Source of the DNA: Mesorhizobium sp. L-2-11
GTDB lineage: Bacteria; Pseudomonadota; Alphaproteobacteria; Rhizobiales; Rhizobiaceae
Assembly (NCBI RefSeq): GCF_016756595.1
Contig: NZ_AP023257.1
Span: 5,038,001-5,102,000 of the forward strand
Reading direction: 5' to 3'
DNA: 64,000 nucleotides
Under the pieces are notes generated by a model. The model was not told where the DNA came from. It searched no databases and was given only the letters and a program-made list of their open reading frames with translations. A program made the position numbers and the translations under genes. This document shows, piece by piece, positions 52,189-60,596 of the stretch (within the stretch, counting starts at the first letter, position 1; each line of letters starts with the position of its first letter).

Positions 52189-52650
52189 TCATCCGTAAGT
52201 GCCGATTAATTCCGCCTCAGCCAACATGTTTTCACGGGCAGCCTGCCACACGACCAGGGCATCGGGTTCCGGGCCGATGGGAAGATTGGCAATGCCAAGA
52301 GCCGCGAGCCTGAAGCGGTAGGTGTGTGGCTTACCGCCCGGATGCTGGTCGGGTCCATCGTAATGAAGGTTGCCGAAATCATTGAAGCCATGAGGCAGGT
52401 CCTCGGTTCGCGCTTTGGAACTCCGCCCTTCGGCCAAATGACGCCGGTCTCCGCCGATGTCGTAGACGACCCAATGCCGGGACGCCTGTGACGGTGCATC
52501 CGTGTCTTCCATGACGAGCACGTAGCTCTGAGTGCCCGGCGGCGGATCGTTCCATTCCAGAAACGGAGAGAGATTATCGCCGCGCCGGGCATGACGATCC
52601 GGAATCGGCTGGCCATTTTGAAAGGCGGGACTGGTCAAAGTGAACGCCAT
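52189..52650 (-). CDS. YbhB/YbcL-family (PEBP-like) protein, second copy
   Basis: A 153-residue protein with DRHARRGDNLSPFLEWNDPP, YVLVMEDTDAPSQASRHWVV and GGKPHTYRFRLAALGI. It is clearly related to the protein at 49160 but divergent in sequence. ATG 52650 has GGAAGAAAG just upstream and fits the family length; the frame is open to 52986, but the extension matches nothing known. Both copies sit in the stress island. Confidence 0.86.
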   Translation of the reverse strand: MAFTLTSPAFQNGQPIPDRHARRGDNLSPFLEWNDPPPGTQSYVLVMEDTDAPSQASRHWVVYDIGGDRRHLAEGRSSKARTEDLPHGFNDFGNLHYDGPDQHPGGKPHTYRFRLAALGIANLPIGPEPDALVVWQAARENMLAEAELIGTYG

Positions 52651-53014
52651 CACTTTCTTCCTTGCTCGGCTAGACTCGTCTCGTAGCGGCCTTTCTCCAA
52701 CAGATGATCCCAACAACCATGACCGGCTATTGTTGCTCCGAGAGCGATGCACATGCGGTGGTTGGATCGTATGAGCGCGGGCCGTGTTCACATGAAAGTC
52801 GAGCTTCATCTGGTCACCCTCCAGATGGGTCCGCTCGAATTTGTGCTCGCCGACAATGAGCCCCGACCGGACGAGCATGAGGTCTTCACCCGCCCGCTCT
52901 GAAAGCACGGCATCGGCTCCACGATCCACTGCGTTGCCGGCGATGCCACCAGGATTTGGCGGCCAGCCGCTAACGAAAACGATCAAGACCTGTCGTCACC
53001 GTTCTGGGCCGGCT
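52651..53014. other. Intergenic region with open minus-strand frame
   Basis: About 360 bases upstream of the second YbhB-like gene. The minus strand stays open throughout (to 52986) and encodes stretches such as SGLIVGEHKFERTHLEG, but there is no ribosome site for a separate gene. It may hold a decayed gene or only leader sequence. Confidence 0.35.
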
Positions 53015-53446
53015 TCAATGCACAAACCTTGCCCGCAACCAAGCCAGGAGTCTGTTCCCGGTTATTGTCCGGCGGACTCTGGCGGCAGCCCATCGCGCTT
53101 GCATCGTAGCACCAACGTGGCAGTGACAGACGATGTTGTGCAACTGCCAGTCACTCAGCTCGAAGAAGCGCTTTGCCTCACCGTAAGTATCATCTTTCAG
53201 ACCCATGGCGCGCAGCACCGGATCCTCATAGGCAACGGTGATCGGGGACCCCGCGCCACGCGCTACGTCACGAGCTTCAGGACTGAGATATTCGGTGCCT
53301 GAAAGGGCTCCTAGGCAACGCCGTGGATTTTGTTCGAGAAGCTCTGCCCAACGCTCGATCCGCTGCGCCCGAGTCATGGTCGGGTATGTCGCCGAGGGCT
53401 CAACTTTTGCAATTGTCTGCAGTTGGTCGAGTGTTTGGTGTTTCAT
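53015..53446 (-). CDS. Hypothetical protein of the stress island
   Basis: A 143-residue basic protein (MKHQTLDQLQTIAKVEPSAT, ERWAELLEQNPRRCLGALSG, FFELSDWQLHNIVCHCHVGA). The ATG has GAAAGGAGCC just upstream. No membrane helix or signal peptide, and no known domain was recognised. Context suggests a stress-related role. Confidence 0.6.
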   Translation of the reverse strand: MKHQTLDQLQTIAKVEPSATYPTMTRAQRIERWAELLEQNPRRCLGALSGTEYLSPEARDVARGAGSPITVAYEDPVLRAMGLKDDTYGEAKRFFELSDWQLHNIVCHCHVGATMQARWAAARVRRTITGNRLLAWLRARFVH

Positions 53447-53567
53447 GGTCGGCTCCTTTCAACTGGTGGAAGCGCCCACGCCCTAACAAAAGATTATTGC
53501 GCTGCGACGCGCCGACAAGGCCGGAATTGGCAATGTCAGTAGTTTGCTCCTCGCACGGTTCCTATCA

Positions 53568-53593
53568 GGAACCTTCCCCGGGGCCTGCTTGTT
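53568..53593 (+). promoter_or_regulatory. EcfG-type promoter before small hydrophilic genes
   Basis: GGAAC at 53568-53572, 17 bases, TGTT at 53590-53593, 24 bases before ATG 53617. It fits the consensus except for the first base of the -10 element. Confidence 0.5.
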
Positions 53594-53616
53594 TTGGCTA
53601 GTGAAAGGAGAACGTC

Positions 53617-53799
53617 ATGAGCACAAGACCACCACCCGTTCCGTCAGAGAACCAGAGCCCTAAGGGTCCGGGCGACAAAAAGTCGGTTCCTGTCGACCAA
53701 ACGCAGCACAGCCATTCCGCCCCAAATCCCGACAAACAGGGCCAGCAGGGCAACACGAGGGTCAATACGACCCATCAAGGCCACCAGCAGGACCGTTAG
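53617..53799 (+). CDS. Small hydrophilic protein
   Basis: A 60-residue protein rich in Pro, Gln, His and Asn (TRPPPVPSENQSPKGPGDKK at the start), predicted to be disordered. GAAAGGAG lies 8 bases upstream of the ATG, and an EcfG-like promoter precedes it. Such proteins are common in rhizobial stress regions; function unknown. Confidence 0.6.
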   Translation: MSTRPPPVPSENQSPKGPGDKKSVPVDQTQHSHSAPNPDKQGQQGNTRVNTTHQGHQQDR

Positions 53800-53807
53800 G
53801 TGATTTC

Positions 53808-54029
53808 ATGTCCACGTCGAAGAAGACCCGCGCCAGCATCCGTCATGGCGGTCCTGGCGCATCGCACGAAAATGCCAAGGAACCGCTGGTGATAGAAAAG
53901 CCGCCAGCCGATTCCGATCTGCGCAGCCGCAGCAAGATCTCAGGCGGCGGAGGCGAACGCGACAGCCACCATACTCATGACCCGGAAAAGAAGGGCGGCG
54001 GCACCCGACCGGCACGCCAGGGAAGGTGA
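53808..54029 (+). CDS. Small basic hydrophilic protein
   Basis: A 73-residue charged protein (MSTSKKTRASIRHGGPGASH, ending in GGGTRPARQGR), probably disordered. It starts 8 bases after the stop of the previous small gene, so both are in one transcript. No family recognised. Confidence 0.55.
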   Translation: MSTSKKTRASIRHGGPGASHENAKEPLVIEKPPADSDLRSRSKISGGGGERDSHHTHDPEKKGGGTRPARQGR

Positions 54030-54175
54030 ATTGTATTCACGTCCCGGGCGAGGCGCTCCTCCAGGCAGTCCGAGGCTGAGAAAGCCTGTCGCCCGCAGGC
54101 TCGCGGCCGGCGAGCTTTCTCGTCAGCCTACCAGCCTTTCCCGCTAGAGAGCGTCAGCGATGCTACTTGCGGTGG

Positions 54176-54199
54176 AACTGGAAGCCGCTTCTGGGAGTT
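54176..54199 (+). promoter_or_regulatory. Weak EcfG-type promoter candidate before DUF3309 gene
   Basis: GGAAC near 54174-54178, 17 bases, AGTT at 54196-54199, about 70 bases before the start. One mismatch in the -10 element. Confidence 0.35.
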
Positions 54200-54270
54200 C
54201 CTACCGTCATCAACAGGCGCATGGACGTGGCCTTTGTTTGGCGCGGCAGCGCAAGAATGGGAGAACCACC

Positions 54271-54435
54271 ATGAGCCTTGGAACCATACTCATCATCATT
54301 TTGATCCTTATCTTGCTTGGCGGGTTCAGTGGCCTGGGTGGCGGGCCGTTCTACGGCACTGGCTATTATGGCGGTGGCGGCCTCGGGCTTGTGCTGCTGA
54401 TCGTCATTATCCTGGTCCTTCTCGGACGCATTTAG
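54271..54435 (+). CDS. DUF3309 small membrane protein
   Basis: A 54-residue protein with two hydrophobic segments (GTILIIILILILLGG and LGLVLLIVIILVLLGRI) flanking a glycine/tyrosine-rich loop (GTGYYGGGGL). This is the DUF3309 pattern. GGGAGAA lies before ATG 54271. It should insert in the inner membrane; function unknown. Confidence 0.8.
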   Translation: MSLGTILIIILILILLGGFSGLGGGPFYGTGYYGGGGLGLVLLIVIILVLLGRI

Positions 54436-54710
54436 GGCCCGCATGACCAGGCGGACAAACTTCAGCGTTGATCCGTGTCGCTGCAATGCATGTCGCGCAA
54501 AATTGCGCAGCGGTTTTGCGATAACGACATCATGAAAACAACGGCCTAAAGCGCGTCGCGTGAGGTCGGTCGAACGCACGCGCTTTAGGGCCTCGTCCGG
54601 GAATGTCGCCGCGGCTGCGGACAAGGGGCGCACGTGATTGTCTCGACGGAACCGAAATCGCTCAAGGGCATTATGTCCGCTGCAGAAATCCAGGAGAATG
54701 GCGTTTACAC

Positions 54711-56123
54711 GTGAACTTCGTTGAACAAGCCGATATCGGCCTCGGAGTTCCGGGGATTCCGCCTGACGATCTGATGCAGGCACTGCCCGTCGCCATCTAC
54801 ACCGTCGACGAACAGGGACGCATCACCTTCTTCAACGAAGCCGCAGCTGAGCTCTGGGGCCATCGTCCCGTTGTCGGTCGGGACCTATGGTGCGGCTCGT
54901 GGAAGCTTCGTCATCTGGACGGTCGGAATATGGCGCATGGCGAGTGTCCGATGGCCGTGGCGCTGCGCGAAGGCCGGGACGTCTCCTGGGACCAGGCGAT
55001 TGCGGAGCGGCCGGACGGCGAACTCGTTCCGTTCAGGGCCCACCCACGCCTGCTTCGCGACGAAGCGGGCAATGTTGTCGGTGCCATCAACACGCTGCTC
55101 GATCTGCGCACGCAGACGCTGGGCGATGAAGCCCGCCTGCGTCTTGCCGCAATTGTCGAGTCGTCGATGGACGCCATCGTCTCGAAGGACATGAATGGCA
55201 TCATCACCAGCTGGAACGACGCTGCAGAACGCCTGTTCGGCTACACGCCTGCCGAGGCGATCGGCCGGCCGGTGACGATGCTCATCCCGCCCGATCGTCT
55301 CGACGAGGAAGTCTCGATCATCAGCCGCATCCGCGCCGGCGAACGCGTCCCCTCCTATGAGACGATGCGCCAGCGCAAGGACGGCACACTCGTTTCGGTC
55401 TCGCTCACCGTCTCGCCGATCCGCGACACCATCGGGCGCGTCGTCGGCGCCTCCAAGATCGCGCGCGACATAAGTTCCCACAAGGAGAACGAACGGCGCA
55501 TCCGTCTGCTCATGCGCGAGGTCAATCACCGGGTGAAGAACCAGTTTTCGGTCATCATCTCGATGATCCGCGAGACGAGCAAGCTGACGAGCACACCTGA
55601 GGCTTTCCTCGAGCAAGTTCGAGAGCGCATCATGGCGCTTTCGGAATCCCATGATCTCCTGGTCAATGCCGAATGGCGCGGCGCGACGGTCGGCGAGCTC
55701 ATCCAGGCACAGCTCAAGGCGTTCGCAGCGCAGTCCCGCGTGTCGACGGCCGGGCCAATGGTGATACTCCAGCCGAACGCCGTCCAGTATCTCGGCATAG
55801 CCTTTCACGAACTCGCCACCAATTCGGCGAAACATGGAGCGCTGTCGTGCAGCGGCGGACGCGTCGAAATCGATTGGAATGTGATGCCTGCCGGCGACGG
55901 CGCCGACACCTTTCGACTGGTCTGGCGTGAGTTGGACGGGCCAATCCTCGACGCTGTCGGGGGGCGCGGTTTCGGAGTGGTCGTCCTCGAGCGCGTGGCG
56001 CCGCAGGCTCTCAGCGGCAGCGGGCGGCTGGAGTTCCACGCGCAAGGCATCACCTGGACGCTCGAGGCGCCGCTGCATTTCGTCCAGACGTCCTTGGCCG
56101 ATATCGCGGCACAAGCGAGTTGA
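54711..56123 (+). CDS. PAS-PAS HWE-family sensor histidine kinase
   Basis: A soluble kinase of about 470 residues. PAS 1 (about residues 20-130) has YTVDEQGRITFFNEAAAELW; PAS 2 (about 140-265) has SSMDAIVSKDMNGIITSWND and a PAC-like tail. The C-terminal module has the phosphoacceptor EVNHRVKNQFSVIISMI and FHELATNSAKHGALS (N box), plus VWRELDGP, the HWE-type hallmark. HWE kinases often feed the PhyR/EcfG general stress response. No response regulator is adjacent. GTG 54711 is a probable start; the longer frame to 54603 is less likely. Confidence 0.83.
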   Translation: MNFVEQADIGLGVPGIPPDDLMQALPVAIYTVDEQGRITFFNEAAAELWGHRPVVGRDLWCGSWKLRHLDGRNMAHGECPMAVALREGRDVSWDQAIAERPDGELVPFRAHPRLLRDEAGNVVGAINTLLDLRTQTLGDEARLRLAAIVESSMDAIVSKDMNGIITSWNDAAERLFGYTPAEAIGRPVTMLIPPDRLDEEVSIISRIRAGERVPSYETMRQRKDGTLVSVSLTVSPIRDTIGRVVGASKIARDISSHKENERRIRLLMREVNHRVKNQFSVIISMIRETSKLTSTPEAFLEQVRERIMALSESHDLLVNAEWRGATVGELIQAQLKAFAAQSRVSTAGPMVILQPNAVQYLGIAFHELATNSAKHGALSCSGGRVEIDWNVMPAGDGADTFRLVWRELDGPILDAVGGRGFGVVVLERVAPQALSGSGRLEFHAQGITWTLEAPLHFVQTSLADIAAQAS

Positions 56124-56286
56124 GCCCCCGTGCCGTTCTGGCGTGGCTGGCTTCTGAAAGTGCCAAGACCAACCGATCGCAGGTCATCACCACTCGCCCG
56201 CAGAGGCTTCTGCAGGGATTGCGGGTCTCCACTCAGCCTTGCCTACGACGCTTCGTCGCAAGACTCGCGCTGCATGGTTTCGTCGA

Positions 56287-56769
56287 ATGGAACTCGGCAG
56301 CGAATTGATGATTAAACCAAGGGATCATCGGGACAACGCAAGGATCGCGGCAGTGAGCTTCCTTTACCGCGCGGCAAAAATCGCCGAACAAGCTCATGCG
56401 GGGCAGACGGACAAGACCGGGCGATCCTATATCGAGCATTGCCGCCGGGTCGTTGATGCCGTCGAAACGCTCGACCAGAAGGCCGTTGCCTACCTGCACG
56501 ACGTTCTTGAGAAAAGCGACGATTGGGATCGCGAGCGGCTCGAGGCGGCTGGTTTCGGAACATCCATCGTATCGGCAGTCGATGCGATGACACGCAGGCC
56601 GGACGAGGATGACCTCGCTTTCGTGCGCAGAGCAGCAGCCAACCCATTGGCGCTGCCGGTCAAGCGCGCCGATCTTGCCGACAACCTATGGCAGGCAAAG
56701 CAGATTGGCGCGTCGACATCGAAATATGAAGACGGACTGCGGATCCTCGACGAAGAATTCTCCGAATGA
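56287..56769 (+). CDS. HD-domain protein (RelA/SpoT hydrolase-like)
   Basis: About 160 residues. It resembles the HD hydrolase part of RelA/SpoT proteins: AAKIAEQAHAGQTDKTGRSY, IEHCRRVVDAVETLDQKAVA and AYLHDVLEKSDDWDRERLEA (HD), with KRADLADNLWQAKQIG (helix with D) later. It is a single-domain small alarmone hydrolase candidate, which could remove (p)ppGpp or a related nucleotide. The start is uncertain (ATG 56287 or 56308), as no clear ribosome site is seen. Confidence 0.78.
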   Translation: MELGSELMIKPRDHRDNARIAAVSFLYRAAKIAEQAHAGQTDKTGRSYIEHCRRVVDAVETLDQKAVAYLHDVLEKSDDWDRERLEAAGFGTSIVSAVDAMTRRPDEDDLAFVRRAAANPLALPVKRADLADNLWQAKQIGASTSKYEDGLRILDEEFSE

Positions 56770-56839
56770 CGAAAGGCCCAATGACGAAAGGATTGTCGTC
56801 TGTGGCGTGATCGGCCGATGTGCGACCTCATGCTCGGCT

Positions 56840-57250
56840 CTATTCGGGGATATGAGGCGTATGTCGCTTGTCCTCGGCAGGATCGGCATCGATCCGCGCC
56901 TTGTTGGGATCGAAGGCGCCATGGCGGGCGATGGCCAATGCCGGCGTGTCGGGCGTCTCGTAGGCCCACATGAAGTCGTCAGCCGCTCCGCCGACCGCGT
57001 GGACCCGCCAGTAACTGGCCGTGCCCTTCAGCGGCGAGTGGGTTGTGGTGTTGGTCTTCTCCAGAAGGTCGAAATAGATATCCTCGAAGGGGATATAGAA
57101 GACGGGATCGTGCCCATCTTCATGGAGCACTTTTGCCCGCTCGGTCGAGGCAATAATCGCGTCGGAGAACCTGACCGTCACGGTTCCATTGAACGGGGTA
57201 ATCGTCAGCGCGGCGGGACGGCTGGTGGAATTTGCGGCTGAGGGCTGCAT
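56840..57250 (-). CDS. DUF427 protein
   Basis: A 136-residue protein of the DUF427 (nucleotidyltransferase-like small beta) family: GTVTVRFSDAIIASTERAKV, DPVFYIPFEDIYFDLLEKTN and SPLKGTASYWRV, which are its conserved segments. GGAGAA precedes ATG 57250, so the long upstream frame is not used. It has a perfect EcfG-type promoter at 57282-57307. Molecular function is unknown. Confidence 0.85.
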   Translation of the reverse strand: MQPSAANSTSRPAALTITPFNGTVTVRFSDAIIASTERAKVLHEDGHDPVFYIPFEDIYFDLLEKTNTTTHSPLKGTASYWRVHAVGGAADDFMWAYETPDTPALAIARHGAFDPNKARIDADPAEDKRHTPHIPE

Positions 57251-57281
57251 TCGACTTCTCCGTTGGCTGCCGATCTCCTGG

Positions 57282-57307
57282 AACGTCGTATCGCCCATCA
57301 GGGTTCC
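57282..57307 (-). promoter_or_regulatory. EcfG-type promoter before DUF427 gene
   Basis: On the minus strand GGAAC (57307-57303), 17 bases, CGTT (57285-57282). A full consensus match, 31 bases upstream of the start. Confidence 0.7.
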
Positions 57308-57457
57308 AACCGCGAGTGGCTCATTGCAGCCGGCGACATCGGGGAGCCGGCGACCTCGGGTGGTTAAAGACAACCGCAAGATGCCCGCGACGCAGGCGTT
57401 CCCAGCCCACCCTGGCCCCGTGAAAACCCTGTGCGGGCCGTTCAAACCACGTTCAAG

Positions 57458-57483
57458 GGAACGTTACCGCCGAATACTTCGTT
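57458..57483 (+). promoter_or_regulatory. EcfG-type promoter before CBS gene
   Basis: GGAAC at 57458-57462, 17 bases, CGTT at 57480-57483. A full consensus match, 57 bases before ATG 57541. Together with 57282-57307 it makes a divergent pair of stress promoters. Confidence 0.7.
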
Positions 57484-57540
57484 GATCGGTCACCAATGCC
57501 GTATCGGCGGCGGGGCTTCGCAAAATGAAGGGAGATTGCC

Positions 57541-57978
57541 ATGAAGGTCGGCAACTGCATGACGAGAAATGTCCAGGTCGCTAACCCTGAACAGTCCATC
57601 CGCGAAGTAGCTGAGATCATGGGCAGGCTTGACGCCGGAGTGATGCCCGTGGGCGACCACGACCGGCTGGTCGGAATGATCACCGATCGGGATATCGCGA
57701 TCCGCGGCGTAGCATTGGGTAAGGGTCCTGACACGAAAGTGCGTGATGTCATGAGCCCCGAGGTCAAATATTGCTTCGATGATGAAGACGTCGAGCATGT
57801 GCTTGAGAACATGGGCGACCTGCAGGTGCGTCGGCTCCCGGTTCTGAACCGCGACAAGAGGCTCGTCGGCATCGTCTCGCTCAGTGATCTCGCGACGAAT
57901 GCCGAAGCGGCAGAAGCGGGAGAGGCTTTAAGCGACATCTCGAAGCCAGGTGGCGAGCACTCGCAGACTGCCCACTAA
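57541..57978 (+). CDS. Tandem CBS-domain protein
   Basis: A 145-residue protein made of two CBS motifs: VGNCMTRNVQVANPEQSIRE to HDRLVGMITDRDIAIRGV, and VRDVMSPEVKYCFDDEDVEH to RDKRLVGIVSLSDLATNAEA. It probably binds adenine nucleotides and senses energy or redox state. GGGAG with a 7-base spacer precedes ATG 57541. Its promoter matches the general-stress consensus. Confidence 0.87.
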   Translation: MKVGNCMTRNVQVANPEQSIREVAEIMGRLDAGVMPVGDHDRLVGMITDRDIAIRGVALGKGPDTKVRDVMSPEVKYCFDDEDVEHVLENMGDLQVRRLPVLNRDKRLVGIVSLSDLATNAEAAEAGEALSDISKPGGEHSQTAH

Positions 57979-58361
57979 CTGACGCCGAGACATGTTAGCG
58001 AAGGCCAACGATCACTTGTTTCGCGGTGCGCCGGCAAATGCCGGCGCACCGCCGGAGCATTGCGATGTTCTTCGGCAAAGGTTCAGGAGCATCGATGATA
58101 ACGATCCGAAGCACCGTGTCCTTCAGCGCCGAAAAAAGCGCGGCGGGGCGAAATCATCGTGCAGGCGCGGACGTCGGGTCACGACGCGCCGAGACATTCA
58201 CCGGAGTATAATGTCGTGATAAGCTCTTCTTGCGACGGGCATCTCGCGGCCGGGCAGCCCTTGGTCGCAGACGACGAGCTTGAGCACCTGATGTTCTCGA
58301 GCGATTGCAAGCGTCCTGCCAAAGCCTCTTGCGAAGGTGGGGCCTCTCGGAGTGGACGGAT
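57979..58361. other. Intergenic region with a strong hairpin
   Basis: About 380 bases. A perfect 13-bp stem with an AAAT loop at 58023-58052 could end the CBS transcript, though no U-run follows. The rest holds the leader of the S2P protease gene, with GGAGTGGA just before its TTG start. No other gene was recognised. Confidence 0.5.
58023..58052. terminator. 13-bp perfect hairpin after the CBS gene
   Basis: Positions 58023-58035 pair exactly with 58040-58052 around AAAT. It may act as a terminator or RNA-stabilising stem, or be a repeat of the REP type. No downstream T-run. Confidence 0.5.
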
Positions 58362-59492
58362 TTGGGTTGGTCGCTGAACCTCGGGACGATCGCCGGCACC
58401 ACCGTGCGCGTTCACTTTACCTTCCTGCTTCTGCTCGTCTGGATCTGGCTGACGCACTATCAGATCGGCGGCACGCCGGCGGCCTGGCAAGGCGTTGCCT
58501 TCATCATTGCGGTTTTTGCCTGCGTGGTCCTGCATGAGTTTGGCCATATCGCCGCCGCACGGTTTTTCGGCATCAGCACGCCGGACATTACGCTTTTCCC
58601 GATCGGTGGCGTCGCCAGGCTGGAACGCATGCCCGAAGAGCCGGGGCAGGAGTTCGTGATCGCGGTTGCCGGGCCGCTGGTCAATGTCGCGATCGCCGCG
58701 CTGCTCTTCGTCCTGCTCGGCGGGTCGGCGGGCGCCGAACAGATGGCCGGGATCGAGGACCCGCGTATGAGTTTTCTCGCCAGGCTTGCCGGGGTCAACG
58801 TCTTCCTGGTCCTTTTCAATATGATCCCGGCCTTCCCGATGGATGGCGGCCGTATCCTGCGCGCCGCCCTCGCCTCCCGCCTCTCGTGGTCGCGCGCGAC
58901 CCAGATCGCTGCCACCATCGGCCAAGGATTGGCCTTCGTCTTCGGTTTCCTCGGGCTGTTCTACAATCCGTTGCTGATCTTCATCGGCATCTTCGTCTAT
59001 CTCGCCGCGGCAGCGGAAGCGCAAAACGCACAGATCCGGGAGGTAGCCACAAGCGTCCTTGTCGCGGATGTGATGATCACCGAGTTCGCCCGGCTGGATC
59101 GCTCGGCGACGCTCAACGAGGCAATCGAGATGCTGCTCGCGACCACGCAGCACGATTTCCCTGTAATCGACTCCGCTGGCCGTCTTGAAGGATTGGTGAC
59201 ACGCAACGACATGATCCGGACATTGAAGGAAAAGGGACCCGCTGCACCGGTCGCCAGCGCAATGCGGCACGACATCCCGAAAATACATTACCGCAAAAGT
59301 CTCGAGGAAAGCCTGCGGCTGATGCAGCAGGCAGATGTGCCGGCTATCGCCGTCGTGGACAATTCCGACCGGCTGGTCGGGCTCATGACACACGAAACCA
59401 TAGGCGAGATGCTCATGATCCGCTCAGCCGTGTCGGATGCCTTCCAATTTGGTCGTTTGCGTGGGGCCAAGCCGCGATTCACACGGATCTGA
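58362..59492 (+). CDS. Site-2-protease-like (M50) membrane protease with CBS domains
   Basis: About 376 residues. It begins GWSLNLGTIAGTTVRVHFTF and has six hydrophobic helices with the zinc motif VVLHEFGHIAAARFFG and the third ligand in IPAFPMDGGRILRA. Residues about 235-350 form two CBS modules (VADVMITEFARLDRSATLNE and ASAMRHDIPKIHYRKSLEES). This matches the Rip3/SpoIVFB-like group. It cuts membrane-bound substrates, perhaps controlled by nucleotide binding. TTG 58362 with GGAGTGGA upstream fits the family N-terminus better than TTG 58305. Confidence 0.87.
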   Translation: MGWSLNLGTIAGTTVRVHFTFLLLLVWIWLTHYQIGGTPAAWQGVAFIIAVFACVVLHEFGHIAAARFFGISTPDITLFPIGGVARLERMPEEPGQEFVIAVAGPLVNVAIAALLFVLLGGSAGAEQMAGIEDPRMSFLARLAGVNVFLVLFNMIPAFPMDGGRILRAALASRLSWSRATQIAATIGQGLAFVFGFLGLFYNPLLIFIGIFVYLAAAAEAQNAQIREVATSVLVADVMITEFARLDRSATLNEAIEMLLATTQHDFPVIDSAGRLEGLVTRNDMIRTLKEKGPAAPVASAMRHDIPKIHYRKSLEESLRLMQQADVPAIAVVDNSDRLVGLMTHETIGEMLMIRSAVSDAFQFGRLRGAKPRFTRI

Positions 59493-59532
59493 GCACGAGA
59501 ATTCTTTCCACAGCCCTATTAGCGGCAGACGT

Positions 59533-59558
59533 CGGCCGGAACGACGTCGTTCCGGCCG
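59533..59558. terminator. Bidirectional terminator hairpin
   Basis: A perfect 26-base palindrome (centre at GACGTC) lies between the convergent protease and TerC-like genes. It is followed on the plus strand by CCATCTTTT. It is placed to stop both transcripts. Confidence 0.75.
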
Positions 59559-59574
59559 GCCCATCTTTTGCGTC

Positions 59575-60231
59575 TCATGCCCCCGGGACGTGAGGCAGAA
59601 GTTCAATCGCACCTCGATAGATCATGTCGCCAGCTACGTAGAGGATGACCACCAGCCCGACATAGGCGATCCAGCGATGCTTCTGAAGCAGATTGGCAAT
59701 CAGGTTTGCAGCGATGCCCATCAGCGCGACGGAAAGGACAAGGCCGAAGATCAGCACGTTCGGATGTTCGCGCGCAGCACCGGCTACCGCCAGAACATTG
59801 TCAAGCGACATCGAGACGTCGGCGATGATGATCTGCCAGGTTGCCTGGGCCAGGGTCTTGCGCGGAGCCTTGCCAGCTACGATGCCATCGTAGTCGACGT
59901 CACTTTCCGAAAGCGCTTCGATCGCCTGTGTTTCCTGCGCATGGTTTTGCCGGAGTTCGCGCCACATCTTCCAGCATACCCACAGCAGCAATAGACCGCC
60001 GGCGAACAGCAAGCCGACGATCTGCAGGAGCTGGGTTGTCGCGGCCGCAAAGCCGATGCGCAGAACGGCCGCTGCGATTATGCCGACGACGATTGCGTTT
60101 CTGCGCTGCTCTTTGGGCAGTCCGGCCGCGGCAAGGCCGATAACGATGGCGTTATCGCCGGCCAGCACCAGGTCGATCATGATGACCTGCAACAGAGCGG
60201 TCATTGCTTCGGGACTAAAAAATTCTGTCAT
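59575..60231 (-). CDS. TerC-family integral membrane protein
   Basis: A 218-residue protein with seven hydrophobic helices. It has the TerC acidic membrane motifs MIDLVLAGDNAIVIGLAAAG near residue 19 and IIIADVSMSLDNVLAVAGAA near residue 135. Family members export or handle metal ions such as manganese. The first-ATG start at 60231 fits. It could have a metal-sensing leader, but none was identifiable by eye. Confidence 0.85.
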   Translation of the reverse strand: MTEFFSPEAMTALLQVIMIDLVLAGDNAIVIGLAAAGLPKEQRRNAIVVGIIAAAVLRIGFAAATTQLLQIVGLLFAGGLLLLWVCWKMWRELRQNHAQETQAIEALSESDVDYDGIVAGKAPRKTLAQATWQIIIADVSMSLDNVLAVAGAAREHPNVLIFGLVLSVALMGIAANLIANLLQKHRWIAYVGLVVILYVAGDMIYRGAIELLPHVPGA

Positions 60232-60596
60232 ACGGCACCCTTGCGTTCAGCTAGGGGCGACGCGGCTTGCGAGCATAACCGTAGAGCAACGCGGACACCG
60301 CGTATGACAAGAGAAATGCCGCTACAGCTGAAGAAAACTCAAAGCCAGGCCACCCGGATTGGAATTCCAGTCCGACATCGCAGTCCTGATGGACTGCCAG
60401 AGGGGCCCGGCCTGGCAGCACCTAGCTATTGCCCCAAGCGCAAAAACTCAAGGCTTAATTGTGATCCGCATAGGCGGCATCGAGCTCGGCGGCCATTGAA
60501 CGGCCCGGCAGCCGCAAGTAGACTGATACAGTGGGCTTCGGCCAGTTTCTGCAATAGCCGATCTGCGACCGTCGATGGCGCTGAAGGAATTCCGTC
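60232..60596. other. Divergent intergenic region between TerC and exchanger genes
   Basis: About 365 bases. It must hold the promoters of both genes. GAAGGAA lies 6 bases before the TTG start of the exchanger. No riboswitch or RNA gene could be identified with confidence. Confidence 0.4.

Noticed and set aside
52520..52740. GGAGC-N16-GGTT upstream of the second YbhB-like gene
   Set aside because: Two mismatches to the EcfG consensus, so not listed as a promoter.
54885..56114. 409-codon minus-strand frame opposite the histidine kinase
   Set aside because: Antisense shadow; the plus strand carries PAS and HWE motifs.
58179..59393. 404-codon minus-strand frame opposite the S2P protease
   Set aside because: Antisense shadow rich in Asp/Arg/Gly; the plus strand has HEFGH and CBS motifs.
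60232..60310. Possible yybP-ykoY-type riboswitch before the TerC-like gene
   Set aside because: Such leaders occur before TerC genes, but I could not fold the conserved core from this sequence. A covariance-model search would decide.
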